A stretch of 64,000 bases of DNA from Nitzschia sp. DOCU1. Lineage: Eukaryota > Bacillariophyta > Bacillariophyceae > Bacillariales > Bacillariaceae. Position 1 is the first letter of the stretch; each line of letters starts with the position of its first letter. The notes beneath the pieces were generated by a model. It saw only the letters and a list, made by a program, of their open reading frames with translations, ran no database searches and was not told the origin of the DNA. Both the position numbers and the translations under genes were made by a program. The DNA lies in the NCBI GenBank assembly GCA_951394045.1, contig OX595987.1, positions 1,240,001-1,304,000 on the forward strand, read 5' to 3'. This document shows, one piece after another, positions 1 through 10,097 of this stretch.

Positions 1-1042
1 TGAACGCGACGTACATCGGGCACTGGGATTGCAAGAATGTATGGACATTAATCGACAAGCCCTCATGGCGATTACCGACAAGACTGCATTTGTTCCGACC
101 CGACTTGGAATGCCATATCCTGATAATCCTAATCTACCATTGTCGGCCAAGACAGAAGGAGCCGCGCAAGATTGGCAACTGATCAAACCAGCAGCATACT
201 ATGGCCAAGACAATGATATTGCCATGGGAATGAAAGTGGTAGGCGTGCGGGCAGCCAATCCGTCCAAAGGCCTGCCCTTGGTACCCGCTACAATATTTTT
301 ATTCCATGCTGAAACTGGCATGGTAGAAGCGACCATTGCAGCAACCTACGTGACCGTCGCGCGGACCTCGGCAGGTCCAGCCTTGGCCGTGCAAGCCTTT
401 CAACCAAATGTCCAACACTTGGTGTTGTTTGGAGCGGGGGCCCAAGCAGAATGCCATGTGGAAATGATGCAAGTGGCATTGAAGCGCGTCATTCCCAAAA
501 TAACAATTATCAATCGAACAAGAGAACGAGCAGAAACGTTGCGAGAGAAACTATTATTACAGGCTTCCAATTCCGAGCAGCAGCATCAAGAAATCGAGGT
601 GCTGTTACTTTCAGATGACGCTGGGATAGCAGCGGCATTATCCACAGCGGATGTCGTGTCGACTACAACAAATTCTATAACACCCTTGTGGAAAGACGGC
701 AGTATTCTAAAAACGGGTTGTCTCATTACCGGCATTGGATCTTACACTCCCGACATGGCGGAAATTCCCGCTTCGGCAGTCAATCGATGTCATGTTGTGA
801 TTGACACTCCTGAAGCCATGCAAGTGGGTGACTTGAAGCATTTGGGAGGAAGTTTGGAAGCGACCAAACATCCAGTCACTTTGGCGGGTGACGCTTGGAG
901 AGATCCTTCTGCGATTGGCAAGAATACCGATTGCATCTTTTACAAGGCAGTTGGCACGGCGATCCAAGATGTGCTGACAGCTAGGAGCGTTATGGAGCGA
1001 GCCAAGCAATTAGGTATTGGGCAAGAAATAGACATGGACTAG
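1..1042 (+). CDS. Ornithine cyclodeaminase / mu-crystallin family protein, 5' partial
   Basis: The reading frame is open from base 2 with no start codon, so the gene begins upstream of the window; about 346 residues are present. The family uses NAD(P)H and acts as ornithine cyclodeaminase, alanine dehydrogenase or ketimine reductase. Visible support: the N-terminal segment around CMDINRQAL, a conserved MGMKVVGVRAANP stretch in the substrate and dimerisation half, then a Rossmann fold opening with VLFGAGAQAECHVEM (GxGxQ) and a second strand IINRTRERA. The motif VVSTTTNS and the end of the fold DTPEAMQVGDLKHL also fit. Which substrate it uses cannot be read from the sequence. No organelle leader can be judged because the N-terminus is missing. 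Confidence 0.88.
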   Translation, partial: ERDVHRALGLQECMDINRQALMAITDKTAFVPTRLGMPYPDNPNLPLSAKTEGAAQDWQLIKPAAYYGQDNDIAMGMKVVGVRAANPSKGLPLVPATIFLFHAETGMVEATIAATYVTVARTSAGPALAVQAFQPNVQHLVLFGAGAQAECHVEMMQVALKRVIPKITIINRTRERAETLREKLLLQASNSEQQHQEIEVLLLSDDAGIAAALSTADVVSTTTNSITPLWKDGSILKTGCLITGIGSYTPDMAEIPASAVNRCHVVIDTPEAMQVGDLKHLGGSLEATKHPVTLAGDAWRDPSAIGKNTDCIFYKAVGTAIQDVLTARSVMERAKQLGIGQEIDMD

Positions 1043-1538
1043 CTATAGCAGGAGGTGCACCACCATTATAGCTAGGACCTTTGGTTTTCCGCATCGCATG
1101 CAGGATCTTCATTCTACTACGCTTCGCAGCGGCACGCCGAGAGGGAGGAATGAGGAACATTGCAGACAGCGTGACGCATCGATCGCTCTAGAAAATATGT
1201 TGTGCAAGTACTCCATGATAGAGAGTAAAGGGATGGAATGCAACAACGAGACGGAAACCAACTAAGGTGTAACGAAAACTCTCTTATCATGGTCGTCTTA
1301 GTCAAATAGTGTCCATCCTGCGTCCGATTTTTGAATCAGTGGAAACCCGTGCGTGTCCATCACGAAAAATATGGTGTGCCAGCCATTTTGGTGGTGTGTT
1401 GATTACTTTCTGTATCGCACGCTTCTCCATAAAAACATTACCTTCCGGCACACTAACAACTCTGCATTTTATGTACTGAAACTTTTGTGAAGGTTTTGTA
1501 AAGAAGCCCCGTCGAAATCGTAGGAACGCTGCTTCATC
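1043..1538. other. Intergenic spacer
   Basis: About 500 bases between the cyclodeaminase stop and the MRG gene. I see no repeat, RNA gene or convincing ORF; the last 100 bases are presumably the MRG promoter and 5' UTR. Confidence 0.6.
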
Positions 1539-2423
1539 ATGGCCCCACAGGTTGGTTGCAACAACACCAAGCGCAAGTTCGAGGAAAACTCGGCCTCTTC
1601 GTCGTCGGAACTGATGGCACTGTCAGTTCCAGCCGCGCGTCGACGACGACGCAAGATTACTGGCCGAAGAAGTCCCAGTGTTCCAGGCTTCGTAGAATCC
1701 CTTGAAGAGTTTTGTGGCTTGCCGGAAACCTTGCGCAAAGTGTTGGACGAGGAACGGCATTACATTACGAAAACTGGGTTTGAATATCCCAATGGCGAAG
1801 GCGACTGTGGCGCCATACCCCGACCCACCCGCAGAGTTCATCATTTACCAGCGACTGTGACTGTCAAACAAGTCCTGGACCATTTTCAGAACAAGTGCAT
1901 TGGCACTCAGCAGCATCCCCATAATCAGGAAGGGAATGAAAGTCAAAATCGTGCAAGGACAGTGGAAACATTTTGCCAAGCATTAGAGGAACTTTTTGAT
2001 TTTGTGCTACCCTCGACACTACTCTATCGCGAGGAAGTGCCTCAGTACAAGTCCACATTTCTCTGTCACGCTGCGGGAATGCACCGACCCTGCGAGGTGT
2101 ACGGTTGCCAGTTTCTCCTGCGTCTCCTGGTTCGGCTGCCCCATTTGGCCCACCTACATTCCACAAAAAGTCTGCAAGGAGCGCTCCTGTCGGATCTCAT
2201 TATACTACTTCAAAAGAATCGGCAAGTGTGCTTTCGCCACTCATATCGAGAGCCCACCTACAAAGAGCTCCTGGACTGGGAGCGTGTCGCAACATGCGAG
2301 GACGAACCCGGTGCTGTTGTTGCCTGCATTTCTTCGCATGATGCTATTATTGCCGAAAACGGCGACGAAGGCTCCGACATGGCTATCACACCGACCAAAA
2401 AGGCTCGAAGTCGCTTGCCGTAG
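1539..2423 (+). CDS. MRG domain protein (MORF4/MRG15 family)
   Basis: Intronless, 294 residues. MRG proteins are subunits of histone acetyltransferase (NuA4-type) and deacetylase complexes and act in the nucleus. The MRG domain runs from about residue 68 to 255: HYITKTGFEYPN, then RPTRRVHHLPATVTVKQVLDHF (seen at about 95-120), the LFDFVLPSTLLYREEVPQY core, and CEVYGCQFLLRLLVRLPHL matching the QVYGAPHLLRLFVRI region of MRG15. The N-terminus carries a basic patch (ARRRRRKITGRRS) that may be a nuclear signal. There is no chromodomain, unlike MRG15 or Eaf3, so this is a short MORF4-like or MRGX-like form unless an upstream exon was missed. Confidence 0.85.
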   Translation: MAPQVGCNNTKRKFEENSASSSSELMALSVPAARRRRRKITGRRSPSVPGFVESLEEFCGLPETLRKVLDEERHYITKTGFEYPNGEGDCGAIPRPTRRVHHLPATVTVKQVLDHFQNKCIGTQQHPHNQEGNESQNRARTVETFCQALEELFDFVLPSTLLYREEVPQYKSTFLCHAAGMHRPCEVYGCQFLLRLLVRLPHLAHLHSTKSLQGALLSDLIILLQKNRQVCFRHSYREPTYKELLDWERVATCEDEPGAVVACISSHDAIIAENGDEGSDMAITPTKKARSRLP

Positions 2424-2833
2424 TTAGTAGCTACATGTGCACACAAGTCACATGGCCGAAAAATCATATAGTTGCTATCTTCTTATCGATACTGTTGGAC
2501 TGCGGCCGATAGGATAATTGCGATTCATGTCAGTCGGGGAAACACAATCAAAAAGGCCAAAAGATGAAGGAGCAGAGTCAATTGCTTGGCGCGTATCCCT
2601 TTCTAAGCACCAATCTGATAAATGGATACTATTATTTTATGTTTGCTGTTTTGTCAGCACTATTAGGGTTTGCAGTAGTTCGTGAATCTAACCCGGATGT
2701 ACAACACGCCCTTTGTCGTCGTCCACATCAACCACAGCACAGCGCATGCCACAAAGATACAGAGGGATGCCGCAAAACACACCGGTTCTCACAACAACAG
2801 GTACTATCTGCTCGTCCAACATTTCAAGGAGTC

Positions 2834-4336
2834 ATGGCATCAAGAAGAAAGCCTCTGGCAAAAAGAAGTCCTGTCTTCGTACCACTCCGCCTCGCAGCAG
2901 CTGGCGCTTGCTTGGGATGGTTTTCGCGAAAGGCCTTCTTTTCTTTCCTTTTGCCTTTTGGTCCGCCTCTAAAGTTTTCCCCTACCCCCAGCTATGGAAG
3001 TGTGGATAGGAGCAACGATAGACTCATGGCTAAACGTAAGCGTGTTTCTTGTTTGGAGTTTGCCTGAAACGTTTCATAACTTTCCCTCATCGTTTGTTGT
3101 TCCCTTTTGCCTTTTCGACGGCAGACGGCAAACTCTCAAAGATCTTTGAGCGAGTCGATCCAGGTGACAAACCGTTGATGAAAGGAACCGAAACAATCTT
3201 CTTCCATGATAATGGGACAATGTATGCGACAAATGAGAATGGGAAATTGATCAGTATCACCGACATTCACACCGATAGCGAAGGGAAAACTTCCGCCAAA
3301 GCCACAGTGGTCAAGAATTTGGGGACCGGACGCCCATTGGCGGGGAAGTTTCTAGGCGATACTCTATATGTTGCAGATGCGGCTCTGGGACTGACTCGTG
3401 TGAAAAACGTATCGGATCCAAGCTCTAAAGTCGAGATCGTGGCGTCTTCTGTGATTGTAGATGGCAAGGAATCGCGAATCGCTTTCGCCGACGACGTGGC
3501 GGTTGCGCCTAACACCGGCATGGTGTATTTCACGGATGGTATGTCTATTTTACTTTATTGTGCTGGAAATGATACATCCATGGGCCCTTACAGAGCATGC
3601 GATTTTTTGCCGAAACAGCAAGCGAAATCTACCCGGAACGAGATAGTGACATGAAATGGGATGTCATGTATCCATCGAAACTCGAAATTATTCGAGGTCC
3701 CTCGGGGAGGTTGCTTCAGTACGATCCATCCACAGATGCAGTGACTGTCCTGTTGGATGGTCTCTATTTTGCTAACGGAGTGGCTGTCGCCGAGGACGAG
3801 TCCTACCTGGTGTTCGTTGAAACTTTTTATTCACGCGTCAACAAGTATTACCTGACTGGCGAGAAAAAGGGTACGGTCGAAGCTATCATTGATGGTTATC
3901 CATCCCCAGCATGTAAGTGAATTTTGTATATTAGTTCCGTGTGCAATGTTGTGAAGTCCTCATCGCCATTCCTATTGCGGCAGGGTTCGATGGAGTGGAT
4001 TGTGCGTGGAAAAGTCTCGGCGCAAAGTCGTCCTATTGCTATGCCATTGGGGTTTCGGAGGTCGTGAGTACCGCAAAGAGAGTCTTCAATCTACCATTGC
4101 CTATAAATCTCTTTGTCCGTACCATCTTAATGACGGTACCGAAGCGTCTTCTTCCAAACACAAAGCCATACTCGTGCGTTGCGATTCTCGACCCAGATAC
4201 CAACAGTTTGGTGGATCTACTGCAAGACCCACGAGGGAAGGATCTCAAGACAATGACGGGCATCACCTTTTACAAAAATAAACTGTATCTGGGATCGCTG
4301 CACAACGACTACATTGGAGTCTACAGCTTGGACTAG
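2834..4336 (+). CDS. Strictosidine-synthase-like / APMAP family six-bladed beta-propeller protein
   Basis: Four exons: 2834-3035, 3125-3538, 3619-3912 and 3984-4336, with introns of 89, 80 and 71 nt that keep frame; about 420 residues, the usual family length. These calcium-dependent propellers act as lactonases or arylesterases, usually as type II membrane proteins of the secretory system. Matching motifs are GRPLAGKFLGDTLYVADAA, FADDVAVAPNTGMVYFTD, GRLLQYDPSTDAVTVLLDGL, FANGVAVAEDESYLVFVETF and the C-terminal MTGITFYKNKLYLGSL. Exon 2 to 3 is joined so that FTDASEIYPERD results, the form expected of the family. A hydrophobic N-terminal stretch (LRLAAAGACLGW) fits a signal anchor. The frame stays open upstream to 2564, giving an alternative start with another hydrophobic segment; the N-terminus is the least certain part. 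Confidence 0.8.
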
Positions 4337-4910
4337 TTGCTGTCTGGACCGGAGCTCCACTGCGATAACAGCAGGAAGCATTTTGGTCTTTATCCTCTAC
4401 TACTCTAAAATAGCAGCTCTTCGTCTATTATGACTACTCCGTTTCCAGAGTTTAAAATCTTCTTCGAAGCTCAGTGGCAGGTACGATACTCGTATAGTAC
4501 TATGATATGATACCCTTTTCCCTCAATGATAAGCTAATAATGATGCTAAGATGCGTTTCATTTCTACGCTACCTTTCGTACTATCACACGCTAGGCTACC
4601 TACGCTACGTACAATGATATGTATGAAGAGTACCTAGGTGCCACTGTCCGAGGCCCCTCGCTCTTTCCCGCTCTTTTCGCAGTTTTCCGGGTCCTTTTCA
4701 AAATTCAAATATGCCCTATTTAGAGCGATTTTTGACCGGCCAGCGCGAATTGGAATTCAATCATAGAAAGTCGCAGAACACCGCCAAACGGTATTTTCGT
4801 CAATATTAGTGCCTATTTTGACGGTTAATTGTGATGAATAGAGAAAATCGTGTCTTGAGTGTCACATTGGACATCCATTCGAAACGGTTGCGACACAATT
4901 TAACGCATCG
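4337..4910. other. Intergenic, A/T-rich spacer before the repeat array
   Basis: No supported gene. It contains short imperfect repeats of TACGCTA-like text around 4566-4612 and leads directly into the palindromic array. Confidence 0.5.
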
Positions 4911-5262
4911 GCGTAAAATGCAATTTTACGCATTATGCACGTTGCGCGTGGCTCCGACGCTACCGTGCGGCAGCCCCGCGCTTCACGCACACACCAAATG
5001 GCGTAAAATGCAATTTTACGCATTACGCACGCTGCGCGTGGCTCCGACGCTACCGTGCGGCAGCCCCACGCTTCACGCACACACCAAATGGCGTAAAATG
5101 CAATTTTACGCCTTACGCACAAATGTGGGAGCTCCAACGTTCTCCCTCGGCTACCAAACGCGTAAAATACAATTGGACGCTTTACGCACCGCATTGGTAG
5201 CTCATACATCTCTTTGCAGCATTACCACGTTTGCGTAAAAGACCCATGCACGCTTTACGCAC
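4911..5262. repeat. Tandem array with TTTTACGC palindrome in each unit
   Basis: Units begin at 4911, 5001 and 5091 (exactly 90 bp apart) and two diverged units at about 5160 and 5233. Each good unit opens with a perfect inverted repeat, arms GCGTAAAAT and ATTTTACGC around a 3-nt centre, followed by TTACGCAC-like text and a GC-rich segment containing GTGGCTCCGACGCTACCGTG. The first two 90-bp units are nearly identical. Related TTTACGC motifs recur outside the array at about 6079, 6130 and inside the neighbouring broken gene. Because 90 is divisible by three, both strands show long repetitive reading frames; these are not genes. The array sits at the edge of the accessory island 5.3-9.0 kb. Confidence 0.9.
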
Positions 5263-5364
5263 GAAGTGGTAGCTCAGACCAGACCATGCGACACCTACCA
5301 TGACACATCAACTATATCAACTATTACATTTCTTTAACTTTCTAACTTGCATAAATCAATGACT

Positions 5365-5909
5365 CTAAAGCAAATGCGAAATAGGACTGTCGGTACTTGA
5401 CGACATGTCATATTCCACTGCATCACCACCTTCCATCTCAGTTTGCATTGCAATTTTGTAACGTTGCGACCTATCGGCCAACTGCTGATACCATTCTTTA
5501 ATTGCAGGATCCTCTGCTGATGTGGCCAACGCATCCCAACCTTGCGCATCACGATCGCAAATGTAATCCCAATAAGCACGATGCGCTTGCGGAACCATTT
5601 TATGGTGGAACACGTCACGGGTCTTTCTGAATCATTCATCAACATTTTCTCGAATCTGTTAAGAACGTAATGATGGCGGTCCCAATCGAATAAAGGTTCG
5701 TTATCGAGGAATGCACGATACTCCCACCATTCGTCCAAACCCTGCTCAATAATTTCTTGGCGCAAAGTTCGAATATTCTCAGACTCTGTCGCTTTCACAA
5801 TTTTAAGCCAAATATCATGACGAAGTAATTCGTGTTCCACCAATTGGTATCGAATCATAGAAACTGGATGCGTAAAACTGTGCCAAAACAATTCGGCTTC
5901 TTCCTCCAT
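5365..5909 (-). pseudogene. Frameshifted orphan gene in the accessory island
   Basis: On the minus strand a good reading frame starts at ATG 5909 (MEEEAELFWHSFTH) and runs to about 5620, ending near NRFEKMLMNDSERPVT. The protein-like text then continues in a different frame (DVFHHKMVPQAHRAYWDY to SSSTDSPISHLL, stop at 5365). The switch lies around 5612-5625 with no room for a normal intron, so a one-base indel is the simplest reading. Joined, it would be about 180 residues, acidic and rich in Trp and Tyr. I recognise no family. It could be one decayed gene of the 5.3-9.0 kb island, or an assembly error. Confidence 0.5.
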
Positions 5910-6409
5910 TCTGTTCTACCAAGGGTCGTTATTGCGGTTGACGTCCATCTTCGTAAGTTTGCGCAAAAAGTGCAACTCCCATTTGCGACAATGCACTATT
6001 CGACAATCCGTTCCGGTTGATACTCTGCCCGGTATATTGATATCAACAACCGCCAATAAGCAACAATATAAATTTACGCTTTCTAAAATGACTTTCATCG
6101 TATTAGCGACGTCTCGTGCGTAACTAACTATTTTACGCGTAAACAACTTTGCGCACCCAACGGTTCACGTACAAATGTCAATCCAATCACATCATATATT
6201 GGTGCCAACATTCAATTGTCTGCTATACTTCACAAGAATGTTTATTGACCTTACCTATTGTATATTTAGCGACCACAACCAACCTTCGTATGCAATGCTT
6301 CATTGGCGATAATTCATGACTTGTGGCTTTACGCCCTTACCCTGTTTTCATTTCCATTTTCACAAGATCACACATTATTCGCTCTATCCTGAATTGAAAA
6401 GTACTCATC
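5910..6409. other. Spacer inside the accessory island
   Basis: Contains scattered TTTACGC motifs, including GCGTAACTAACTATTTTACG-like text at about 6117-6140, related to the array at 4911-5262. No supported gene. Confidence 0.5.
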
Positions 6410-7084
6410 ATGTCGAGGCCTGCGACCCCACGTAAAGCCAAGGACAAAGAGCCCGTGAAACGCGCAAGCCCTATGAAGTCCAAGAAACCTCTGTTGACCC
6501 CTCAGAAGAAATCTAACTTGCGTGTTGTTTGCTTCAGCTTTGCGGAAGATATTCTGTTCGAGATCTATTTGTACGAAAAGTCCGACAATGAAGATGGCTA
6601 CACTGTGGGACTTGCGAAGTATTTGCGACAAGAGTTCGAGGAAAGTCATTCCCTCATCGACGAATGCAACTTCATTCGAACTCTGAACCACCGTCGCCCT
6701 AACACCAACGATGGAGAACTCACTAACCCAGGGGAAAAGTACGCTCGCAAAGTTTTTCTTCGTCAGCCCAAAAGCGGCGAAACCACCCCGGAGACAAGGC
6801 AAGCTGGACTCAACGCTTTCCCGCTCCGCAGTTTCATGATGGATTCCCGCTTCTCTAAGTATCCCCCTCAAGACGTTGACGTCGTCGATAAAACGGATTA
6901 CGCTGCTGATCCTCCTATCTCTATGGACGATTTCCTCATGAATGCGGACATCGACTTCATCATTCAGCATTGTTTCGATGAAGCGGAGTGGAACGACGCG
7001 TTCAAGGAACGCTATCCCGGTCTTGCTGAGACCATGTGGAAGCACGAACACGTCACTAACTTTGCGCGACGCTTGGGCTGGTAG
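6410..7084 (+). CDS. Orphan protein of the accessory island, 224 aa
   Basis: Single exon, ATG at 6410 in good context (cATCATGtcg). The N-terminus is strongly basic (RKAKDKEPVKRASPMKSKK), then a folded-looking region begins at about residue 37 (RVVCFSFAEDILFEIYLYEK). The C-terminal half is acidic with aromatics (DEAEWNDAFKERYPGLAETM, about residues 190-210). No signal peptide or membrane segment. The opposite strand is also open (6368-7093) but lacks protein-like composition, so the plus strand is preferred. I do not recognise the family; the basic tail may bind nucleic acid (inference). It is the only intact gene between two broken ones. Confidence 0.55.
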   Translation: MSRPATPRKAKDKEPVKRASPMKSKKPLLTPQKKSNLRVVCFSFAEDILFEIYLYEKSDNEDGYTVGLAKYLRQEFEESHSLIDECNFIRTLNHRRPNTNDGELTNPGEKYARKVFLRQPKSGETTPETRQAGLNAFPLRSFMMDSRFSKYPPQDVDVVDKTDYAADPPISMDDFLMNADIDFIIQHCFDEAEWNDAFKERYPGLAETMWKHEHVTNFARRLGW

Positions 7085-7424
7085 AAACGACATTTCCTCA
7101 TTAGATACTACCCTTGGGAACCTTAACCTTTATGGAAATTGTGTCATCATTTCTTGCCCTTCGACAAATGCTGCAAACGCACGAATTCGACCTTCGGATT
7201 CTCCTAGAAAACTTTATCAGCTTTCTTCCTTTCAATGCGGTTCATCAACAGGAGCAAAGCACAGTGTACCAACAAGATCAACACTGTTTGAATACCACGC
7301 AAAAGGCTGTGCAGGCTGGCGTACCCCACGAGCCGGGCTATCGATGACGCCCAGAGAATATCTGCAAAAAAGACACTTGAAGTGCATTCAGACGCAGGCT
7401 ATTAAACCGTAGCTTTTAAAACTA
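7085..7424. other. Spacer inside the accessory island
   Basis: Lies between the convergent orphan ORF and the minus-strand pseudogene. Ends in a short CCCT microsatellite-like run near 7437. No supported gene. Confidence 0.5.
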
Positions 7425-8830
7425 CTAGGGCGAACCCTCCCTCCCTCCCTGTTGCTCCGGCTTCGGAGCACTTCCTTCATTGCGATGTTTTCTTCCTCGT
7501 TTTGCTTGCAAATTATAATTCAAAAAATGCTCCTGGTTACTGCAAATTTTGTGCAACTCAACGATTCCTACCAGACTTTCGTCAGGGCAAGCCGACGCCA
7601 GCACCAACCCTAACTGTTTCAAGATGGGATAGTATTCATCCTCGCTGGAAAGAATTTTAAATGCAGGTTTACTGCAAGATGGTTAGCAACCTTTGCACCA
7701 GTCAAAATACATCTCCATCGGTTACTTATATCTGATTATCCAGCTCTGCCTTCGTATCCACCACATTCGAATACGCCAAGTACCAAAGAAACAACATAAC
7801 CTCCACCCCGGACGTATCTTTCTTTCTATTCTTCGGCAAAGCGATCTCAAACTCATTCCACAGGTCATGTCTTTGAAACAATCCAGAATTAAACTCGAAG
7901 AGCTCTCCAAAAACTCTTTTGCACGACATATCCGGATCTCTCATTCTCTTTATCGGTCTTAACAGAATTTACCAACAATTTCATCACAATCAAGTCCTGC
8001 ACAAAATTAACTTCGGCCTTCTTATTCTCGTTCAAAAGATAATCTTCAACACTGAATTAGTATTTGTCATACTATTCCCGCATCAATCCTCTTTTACTTA
8101 CCTGTGAAAACCGCAATAGCCGACCAAAAGTTCTTGATTTGCCCCAAACTAGGATCAACAATGTACAGGATATCAACCATCCAATGGTTCAACATCTGCA
8201 CAGCTTCCAGCATTCACCGCCTGTCCTGCTGATGATACTCCGGAAAATCAACGGGATCACTGCCCAAAACCGAAGATTCCTCACGCACTTTCTTTACCTC
8301 TTTAATAAGCGCTTCATACGTCTCCGCTTTTGCCATTTCCTCCTCGTGCAGACTCGGTACTCCCTTTTTCACAGTCACGTCGCCCAAGAAATTATACTTG
8401 TGCGCCCTTTCATACGCTTCCTGTAGCAAATTTTCCGCACCTCGGTCATTGCATCCTCCATCGACTTCTCCTCCGGCTTCGCCTTCTTCCGTTCGAAAAA
8501 CTGCTTCAGCAATTCATCAGCATCCTCCTCCATGGTTTCTCTTGATTTCAAAGCTGCAACAAATCTTTGTCTTCTTTCTATCGCAACCTTTGCGCATTAA
8601 TACTCGCAAATCTTGGATTTTGCTGCAAACACCTCCTTCTGGTGCAACGACCACTCTTTTTACGCCCTTCGACTTATCTATATTATTCGTCTTGTATTAC
8701 CTTCAATCTTTTCTCCTCCAATCACAATTCTTTCTGTTGAAGCTGCACACGAAATCTGCTTCCACCGACCCAAAGCATCTTCGCCGGCCACACCTTCTAC
8801 CACCAATACGCCTCCACGTGGCAGCGACAT
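7425..8830 (-). pseudogene. Decayed multi-exon orphan gene
   Basis: Read on the minus strand. An ATG at 8830 starts MSLPRGGVLVVEGVAGED and runs to a GTAATA donor at 8700. Joining at 8577 (intron 8578-8700) continues in frame as IEERRQRFVAALKSRETMEEDADELL and a K/E-rich helical segment. After about 8435 the protein text jumps frame (NLLQEAYERAHKYNFLGD), meets an in-frame TGA near 8214, continues in the same frame as MLEAVQMLNHWMVDILYIVD, and reaches a GTAAGT donor near 8101. Further coding-like pieces follow: EDYLLNENKKAEVNFVQD (about 8050), then, one frame over, KRVFGELFEFNSGLFQRHDL (about 7915) and ILSSEDEYYPILKQLGLVLA (about 7640), with a stop at 7425. Preserved splice sites with frameshifts and a stop suggest a once functional gene. 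No family recognised. Confidence 0.5.
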
Positions 8831-9065
8831 TGACCTCTGTGTGGCGGTTACCCTACATGTGGTAGAAACATTTCCCTCACTATTACTCTACCCTATGCCG
8901 TGCCGAACCATACACGGAAGGCCGAGCTCCCTACAAATGCGCTGAAGGAGCTCATCAACAACGAGGATCCTATTATGCGAGGCAAGCGAAAACCTCATTT
9001 TCTCCCTTGTGTCATTTCCAAACAACCATGGCGATGCCTTATGACCAGTAACAATATGGAAAAAA
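8831..9065. other. Short spacer before biotin ligase
   Basis: No supported gene; short ORFs on both strands have no recognisable protein features. Confidence 0.5.
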
Positions 9066-9986
9066 ATGGTATTCCGTTCGACTAGCAGAATCAGCCTGGC
9101 GACCACGGCTCTGGTGGCGTCCTGGTGTTTTCGACCGCCGTCGGCTCAAGCCTTTCTTCTGACGAGGGGCGCGCCGCACATGTCACGCCGCTTCGTGTCG
9201 AGCGACGATGACAAGGAGCCTTTACGATCTTTGAAAAACCTCGAAGTCTTTCATCTTCGCCGCACTGTCGAATCCACTCAAGATGAGACCAAGCGACTGT
9301 TGGCACTTCATGAACCGAAAGGATGCTTGGCAGTAATTGCAGACAATCAGAGCTGTGGACGAGGGACCAGTGGAAGATCCTGGGTGGCAACCCGAGGAAA
9401 CTTATTCTTGACTTGCGCCATTCCCATGGACATGATCCCCCTATCCAAATTGACATTGCTTCCTCTTGGTGTCGGTTTGTTGATTGCGATGACTCTGGAC
9501 CGCCATCTGTCGTGCCGTCCAAGTGTCAAGTGGCCTAACGACGTGCTGGTGGAACAAAAGAAGATTGCGGGTACTCTAATTGAGAATCATAGACTGGGAA
9601 CGAATGATTATTGGCTTGTAGGCATTGGTGTCAATGTTGATTCTCACCCATCGTCACTTCCCACAGAGAAAAGTGACTTTCGCAACATGCCAAGGCAGGC
9701 GACGAGCATGAAGCAACACATCAAGCCAGGCCACGAGCAAATTCGTGCCGTCGATCTCGGAGTACACTTGGCAGTAGAACTAGAAGCACGGGCAAGCGGC
9801 ATGAGTCTGTTGGATTCTGCAGAGTTTACCAAGACCTGGAAAGGCTGGAGCGATATGAATACATCGTACGAAATTCGGGAAACAGGGGAGACAGTATTTC
9901 CTGTTGAAATTGAGGACGACGGACGGCTGAAAGTAATTAATTCAGATGGCGAACAACGGGTGCTCGTCGCTGACTACTTTTTCTAG
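9066..9986 (+). CDS. Biotin protein ligase (biotin--[acetyl-CoA-carboxylase] ligase), plastid-targeted
   Basis: Single exon, 306 residues. The enzyme activates biotin with ATP and attaches it to a carboxylase lysine, here probably plastid acetyl-CoA carboxylase. Catalytic domain from about residue 58: VESTQDETKRL, the biotinyl-AMP loop GRGTSGRSW (about 99-107), KWPNDVLVEQKKIAGTLIE (about 158-176) and GIGVNVDSHP (about 190). A short C-terminal domain ends at VLVADYFF. The leader has a hydrophobic signal peptide ending SAQA followed by FLLTRG, the A|F junction of the diatom bipartite plastid leader, so import into the plastid is likely. There is no bacterial BirA-type DNA-binding domain. Confidence 0.9.
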   Translation: MVFRSTSRISLATTALVASWCFRPPSAQAFLLTRGAPHMSRRFVSSDDDKEPLRSLKNLEVFHLRRTVESTQDETKRLLALHEPKGCLAVIADNQSCGRGTSGRSWVATRGNLFLTCAIPMDMIPLSKLTLLPLGVGLLIAMTLDRHLSCRPSVKWPNDVLVEQKKIAGTLIENHRLGTNDYWLVGIGVNVDSHPSSLPTEKSDFRNMPRQATSMKQHIKPGHEQIRAVDLGVHLAVELEARASGMSLLDSAEFTKTWKGWSDMNTSYEIRETGETVFPVEIEDDGRLKVINSDGEQRVLVADYFF

Positions 9987-10097
9987 TAAGCGATATTGTC
10001 TTTGAACTATCATAAGTTTCCTTTTGAGTTATACTAATTCACAGCTATTCGTCAAAATATACACTACGTTTGTCCCAAAAATGGTGCAACCTGCAGC

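Noticed and set aside
4831..5238. Repetitive ORFs on both strands over the palindrome array (135 and 115 codons)
   Set aside because: They arise because the 90-bp unit is a multiple of three; both strands give similar low-quality repeats and no start or splice context.
4911..5262. CRISPR array
   Set aside because: Units are near-identical throughout with no unique spacers, and the genome is eukaryotic.
6368..7093. 241-codon minus-strand ORF opposite the orphan gene
   Set aside because: It mirrors the plus-strand gene, has a poorer composition, and the plus ORF has a better start and domain-like composition.
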